A stretch of DNA of 64,000 nucleotides from Arthrobacter beigongshangensis (lineage in GTDB: Bacteria; Bacillota; Bacilli; Bacillales_A; Planococcaceae). The stretch lies in contig NZ_JADHDX010000001.1 in assembly GCF_016820585.1 (NCBI RefSeq), positions 434,001 to 498,000 of the forward strand, read 5' to 3'. The position numbers and the translations under genes are program-made. Positions 61,227 through 64,000 of this stretch are shown here, one piece after another; within the stretch, counting starts at the first letter, position 1, and each line of letters opens with the position of its first letter. The notes below the pieces were generated by a model, which saw nothing but the letters and a program-made list of their open reading frames with translations, searched no databases and was not told the DNA's origin.

Positions 61227-62930
61227 ATGAAACAATCACGAACATTCATACCAACAATGCGTGAAGTACCTGCTGATGCAGATATTAAATCCCATCAGTT
61301 GTTGTTACGTGCAGGGTTTATCCGACAAAATACGAGTGGAATTTATTCCTACCTTCCTCTTGGCAAGAGAGTTCTTCAGAAAATCGAGACGATTATTCGT
61401 GAGGAAATGGAAGCGATCGATGCGATGGAAGTGTTCATGCCCGCTATGCAACAGGCAGAACTTTGGCAGGAAACGGGAAGATGGAGTACATACGGTCCTG
61501 AATTATTCAGATTGAAGGATCGGCATAATCGAGAGTTTGCACTTGGCGCGACACATGAAGAAGTTATTACTTCACTTGTTCGTGATGAAGTGAAATCGTA
61601 TAAAAAGTTGCCGCTGACGATGTACCAAATTCAGACGAAGTTCAGAGATGAGCAACGTCCACGTTTTGGTTTGCTCCGCGGACGTGAGTTCATCATGAAA
61701 GATGCGTATTCCTTCCATGCAACGGAAGATAGCTTGCATGACAAGTATATGGATATGATGCAGGCGTATACGAATATTTTTACGAGGCTTGGTCTAGATT
61801 TCCGTGCGGTCATTGCGGACGGTGGTTCGATTGGTGGGACAGGGACGCATGAATTTATGGCCTTGTCAGATATCGGTGAGGATACGATTGCTTATAGTGA
61901 TTCCTCTTCTTATGCGGCCAATATTGAAATGGCAGAAGTGAAAGTGGACTATGACAAGCGAGATGGGTTATTGAAAGAAGTAACCAAAGTCGCAACACCT
62001 AATCAACGAACGATTGACGAGGTTGTGTCATTTCTTGAAGTGGATGTAGAGCGTTTGATTAAGACACTCATATTCAAAGTGGATGATGAACTAATCGTAG
62101 TTTTAAGTCGTGGAAATCATGAAATTAATGATATTAAGCTAAAAAATGCGCTTGGTGCGACAGAGGTTGAATTAGCGCATGAGGCAGATGTGTTAGAGCT
62201 TCTGTCCTGTGAAGTGGGGTCGGTTGGTCCTATTAAGTTGCCCATCGGTTTAAAAGTAATTGCAGATCATGCAGTTGCATCTGTAGTTAATGGTGTTTGT
62301 GGTGCGAATGAAGACGGCTTCCATTTGACAAATGTCAATCCGGAGCGTGACTTTGCGATTGATCGTTATGAAGATCTTCGTTTTATCCGCGAGGGAGATG
62401 CTTCACCGGACGGCAATGGAACGATTCGGTTTGCTAAAGGGATTGAAGTCGGTCATATCTTTAAGTTAGGCACTACGTATAGCGAGTCGATGGAAGCAAC
62501 GTTCTTGGATGACAACGGTAAAGCACAGCCGTTTATCATGGGATGCTATGGCATTGGTGTATCACGGATTCTTGCAGCTGTCGCAGAGCAATATAATGAT
62601 GATGGCGGTTTGAAATGGCCGGCGAAGCTTGCACCTTTCGATATCCATCTGGTTACGGTAAATGTCAAGGATGACAGTCAAGTAGGCTTGTCCGAGGAAT
62701 TGTATACGATTTTGAAATCGTATCGTTATGATGTCCTTTATGACGATCGTCCGGAGCGTGCAGGTGTGAAATTTGCTGATTCAGATTTGATTGGTTTGCC
62801 AGTTCGGATAACTGTTGGGAAAAAAGCAGTAGATGGTATTGTTGAAGTGAAGTTTAGACAAAGTGGAGAATCATTTGAGTGGCGAAAAGAAGAAATTACT
62901 GAGAAACTACAAGCATTTTTCGGTGAGTAA
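61227..62930 (+). CDS. proS: Proline-tRNA ligase
   Basis: ProS (567 aa) is the bacterial-type class II prolyl-tRNA synthetase with an editing insert. Motif 1 is near [19 protein letters not shown], motif 2 is [21 protein letters not shown] (outlined), and [16 protein letters not shown] precedes it. The YbaK-like editing domain occupies about 235-385, with [12 protein letters not shown] and [19 protein letters not shown]. Motif 3 ([18 protein letters not shown]) and the anticodon-binding domain close the protein. AGGTGGGAA precedes the ATG. Repeat copy 8 lies before it and copy 9 after. Confidence 0.98.
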   Translation: MKQSRTFIPTMREVPADADIKSHQLLLRAGFIRQNTSGIYSYLPLGKRVLQKIETIIREEMEAIDAMEVFMPAMQQAELWQETGRWSTYGPELFRLKDRHNREFALGATHEEVITSLVRDEVKSYKKLPLTMYQIQTKFRDEQRPRFGLLRGREFIMKDAYSFHATEDSLHDKYMDMMQAYTNIFTRLGLDFRAVIADGGSIGGTGTHEFMALSDIGEDTIAYSDSSSYAANIEMAEVKVDYDKRDGLLKEVTKVATPNQRTIDEVVSFLEVDVERLIKTLIFKVDDELIVVLSRGNHEINDIKLKNALGATEVELAHEADVLELLSCEVGSVGPIKLPIGLKVIADHAVASVVNGVCGANEDGFHLTNVNPERDFAIDRYEDLRFIREGDASPDGNGTIRFAKGIEVGHIFKLGTTYSESMEATFLDDNGKAQPFIMGCYGIGVSRILAAVAEQYNDDGGLKWPAKLAPFDIHLVTVNVKDDSQVGLSEELYTILKSYRYDVLYDDRPERAGVKFADSDLIGLPVRITVGKKAVDGIVEVKFRQSGESFEWRKEEITEKLQAFFGE

Positions 62931-62943
62931 CATAAAAGATAAT

Positions 62944-62979
62944 GAGAAGGGAAGGCCGTCTGTCGGTACTTCCCTTCTC
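62944..62979 (+). terminator. Long hairpin after proS, possible terminator
   Basis: GAGAAGGGAAG (62944-62954) pairs perfectly with CTTCCCTTCTC (62969-62979), 11 bp with a 14-nt loop. No T-run follows, so termination is uncertain. Confidence 0.45.
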
Positions 62980-62980
62980 G

Positions 62981-63143
62981 CTTGCTTCTACTGAAGCAAG
63001 TTGGCCTCCGGCGGATGTCACAAATTTTGAAGGGAGTTAAAGAAGGCAACCTAAGTTCGCCGCGTCCTGCGGCACGGTTGCATACCCGCATCCTGCGGGC
63101 ACAATTCAAAATTTGGACGCAATTACGCCAAGGCGTAATTGAT
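62981..63143 (+). repeat. Intergenic repeat, long form, copy 9 (proS-polC gap)
   Basis: An outer hairpin CTTGCTTC/GAAGCAAG (62981-63000) is followed by GCCTCCGGCGG (63004-63014). The arms CAAATTTTGA and TCAAAATTTG show a compensatory change relative to copies 4 and 6. The enclosed part is expanded to about 75 nt with GCAACC/GGTTGC, GCCGC/GCGGC and CCCGC/GCGGG stems, the last two both around GTCCT or ATCCT loops. The core AATTACGCC (63121-63129) / GGCGTAATT (63132-63140) is perfect. The polC start is 24 nt downstream. Confidence 0.8.
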
Positions 63144-63167
63144 CTAAAAGGTAGGGGTGAGAGATTT

Positions 63168-64000
63168 ATGGATGCGATGAACAAGCTGTATATTTTGTTA
63201 CAACAAATTGGTATGACGGATGACCAATTTGCAATCCACTTTGAACAAGCCGAGCTGAATCGGGTGAATATCCATCGAAAATCACGACTTTGGCAATTTA
63301 ACCTGACATTGAAGCAGCCGTTACCAGCAGCTGTTTACCGTGAATTTAGCAAACGCGTCAATGAGGCTTTTTCTGTGATTGCAACGGTACGATTGGAAAT
63401 AACATGTCACAAGACTGAAGTCGATGAGACGATGCTGACGGATTATTGGCCATTTATTATTGAAGAGCTAAGTGATATGTCACCTCCAATTCGGGAGCGG
63501 CTAATGAGTCAAAAGCCAGTCATATCGGGCGGGAAGCTAATGCTACATTGTACAAATGATTTGGAGCTACAAACCTTGAAGGGCAAGTATGTGGATTTGA
63601 TTGCTGATGTCTACCGTTCCTTCGGCTTCGCACGACCATTTATCGAATTCAAATTAACAGAGGCAGATAGTGGTGCAGAAGCGGAACGGTTGGCGTTTCT
63701 GGCGCAGCGAACCGCTGAAGAAGAGGCGCTTGGTCAAAAAGCACTTGCCGATATGGTCCAACGAGAATCATCCAAGAAGGAAAGTGGCGGTACTGTATCT
63801 GGACCTTTCCGGTTAGGTACACCGATTAAAGCAGATGAACCAATCATGGAGATTCAGCATATTCAGGACGAAGAACGCCGTGTAACTATTGAAGGATTCG
63901 TCTTTGATACAGAGGTGCGTGAATTACGCAGTGGTCGATCACTCTTAACAATCAAAGTGACGGATTATACCGATTCTATTTTGGTGAAGATGTTCTCGCG
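63168..64000 (+). CDS. polC: DNA polymerase III PolC-type, N-terminal part (runs off the window)
   Basis: PolC is the replicative polymerase of low-GC Gram-positives. Only the first 277 codons are here, with no stop. The N-terminal region (MDAMNKLYILLQQIGM onward) matches the PolC-specific N-terminal domains. Near residue 235 an OB-fold-like part begins (EERRVTIEGFVFDTEVRELR), which precedes the exonuclease-interrupted PHP domain in the full protein. The ATG at 63168 is preceded by GTAGGGGTGAG. Its place after proS is the Bacillales order. Repeat copy 9 ends 24 nt before the start. Confidence 0.93.
   Translation, partial: MDAMNKLYILLQQIGMTDDQFAIHFEQAELNRVNIHRKSRLWQFNLTLKQPLPAAVYREFSKRVNEAFSVIATVRLEITCHKTEVDETMLTDYWPFIIEELSDMSPPIRERLMSQKPVISGGKLMLHCTNDLELQTLKGKYVDLIADVYRSFGFARPFIEFKLTEADSGAEAERLAFLAQRTAEEEALGQKALADMVQRESSKKESGGTVSGPFRLGTPIKADEPIMEIQHIQDEERRVTIEGFVFDTEVRELRSGRSLLTIKVTDYTDSILVKMFS

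Overview
The window is a 64 kb stretch of low-GC Gram-positive chromosome, most like the Planococcaceae branch of Bacillales (Sporosarcina-type). The gene order is that of the Bacillus subtilis rnc-smc to polC region, with codY, clpQY, a B. subtilis-type fla/che operon (FliY, CheC, CheD, FlhF, FlhG, SigD) and a PolC-type replicase. Every gene I could support lies on the + strand. The genus is an inference from gene order and protein style, not from a search.

Layout. 1-6426: end of rnc, then smc, ftsY, ylxM, ffh (chromosome organisation and SRP targeting). 6611-9035: rpsP, khpA, rimM, trmD, rplS (ribosome and tRNA maturation). 9136-13825: signal peptidase, rbgA, rnhB, then a FliK-like gene and a truncated FlhB-like gene lying about 12 kb upstream of the flagellar operon. 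14067-16148: sucCD. 16450-22442: dprA, topA, trmFO, xerC. 22455-25273: hslV, hslU, codY. 25613-51925: one long fla/che cluster (flgB to cheD) covering basal body, hook, type III export, switch and chemotaxis. 52063-53665: sigD, a small charged protein and a SwrB-like membrane protein. 53809-62930: rpsB, tsf, pyrH, frr, uppS, cdsA, dxr, rasP, proS. 63168 to the end: start of polC.

How it fits together. Most genes are tightly packed, often with 4-nt stop/start overlaps. Clear intrinsic terminators separate the housekeeping blocks. The flagellar export switch machinery appears twice: canonical fliK and flhB inside the operon, and a second FliK-like/FlhB-like pair behind rnhB. The second pair is preceded by an almost perfect sigma-D promoter (TAGA-15-GCCGATAT), which ties it to motility control.

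The most unusual signal is in the gaps. Nine intergenic spaces carry copies of a modular repeat. Its core is a 9-bp inverted repeat with a 2-nt centre (AATTACGCC / GGCGTAATT). Eight copies share the orientation of the downstream gene, and six of these end 23-39 nt before a start codon; the ninth is inverted. Several stem positions change in a compensatory way between copies, which suggests selection on base pairing. Full-length copies have a second stem (CAGATTTTGA / TCAAAATCTG) around a variable hairpin and are preceded by another hairpin that runs into a conserved GCCTCCGG motif. One copy lies inside the fla/che operon between flhB and flhA.

No tRNA or rRNA gene, insertion sequence, prophage or CRISPR array was seen.
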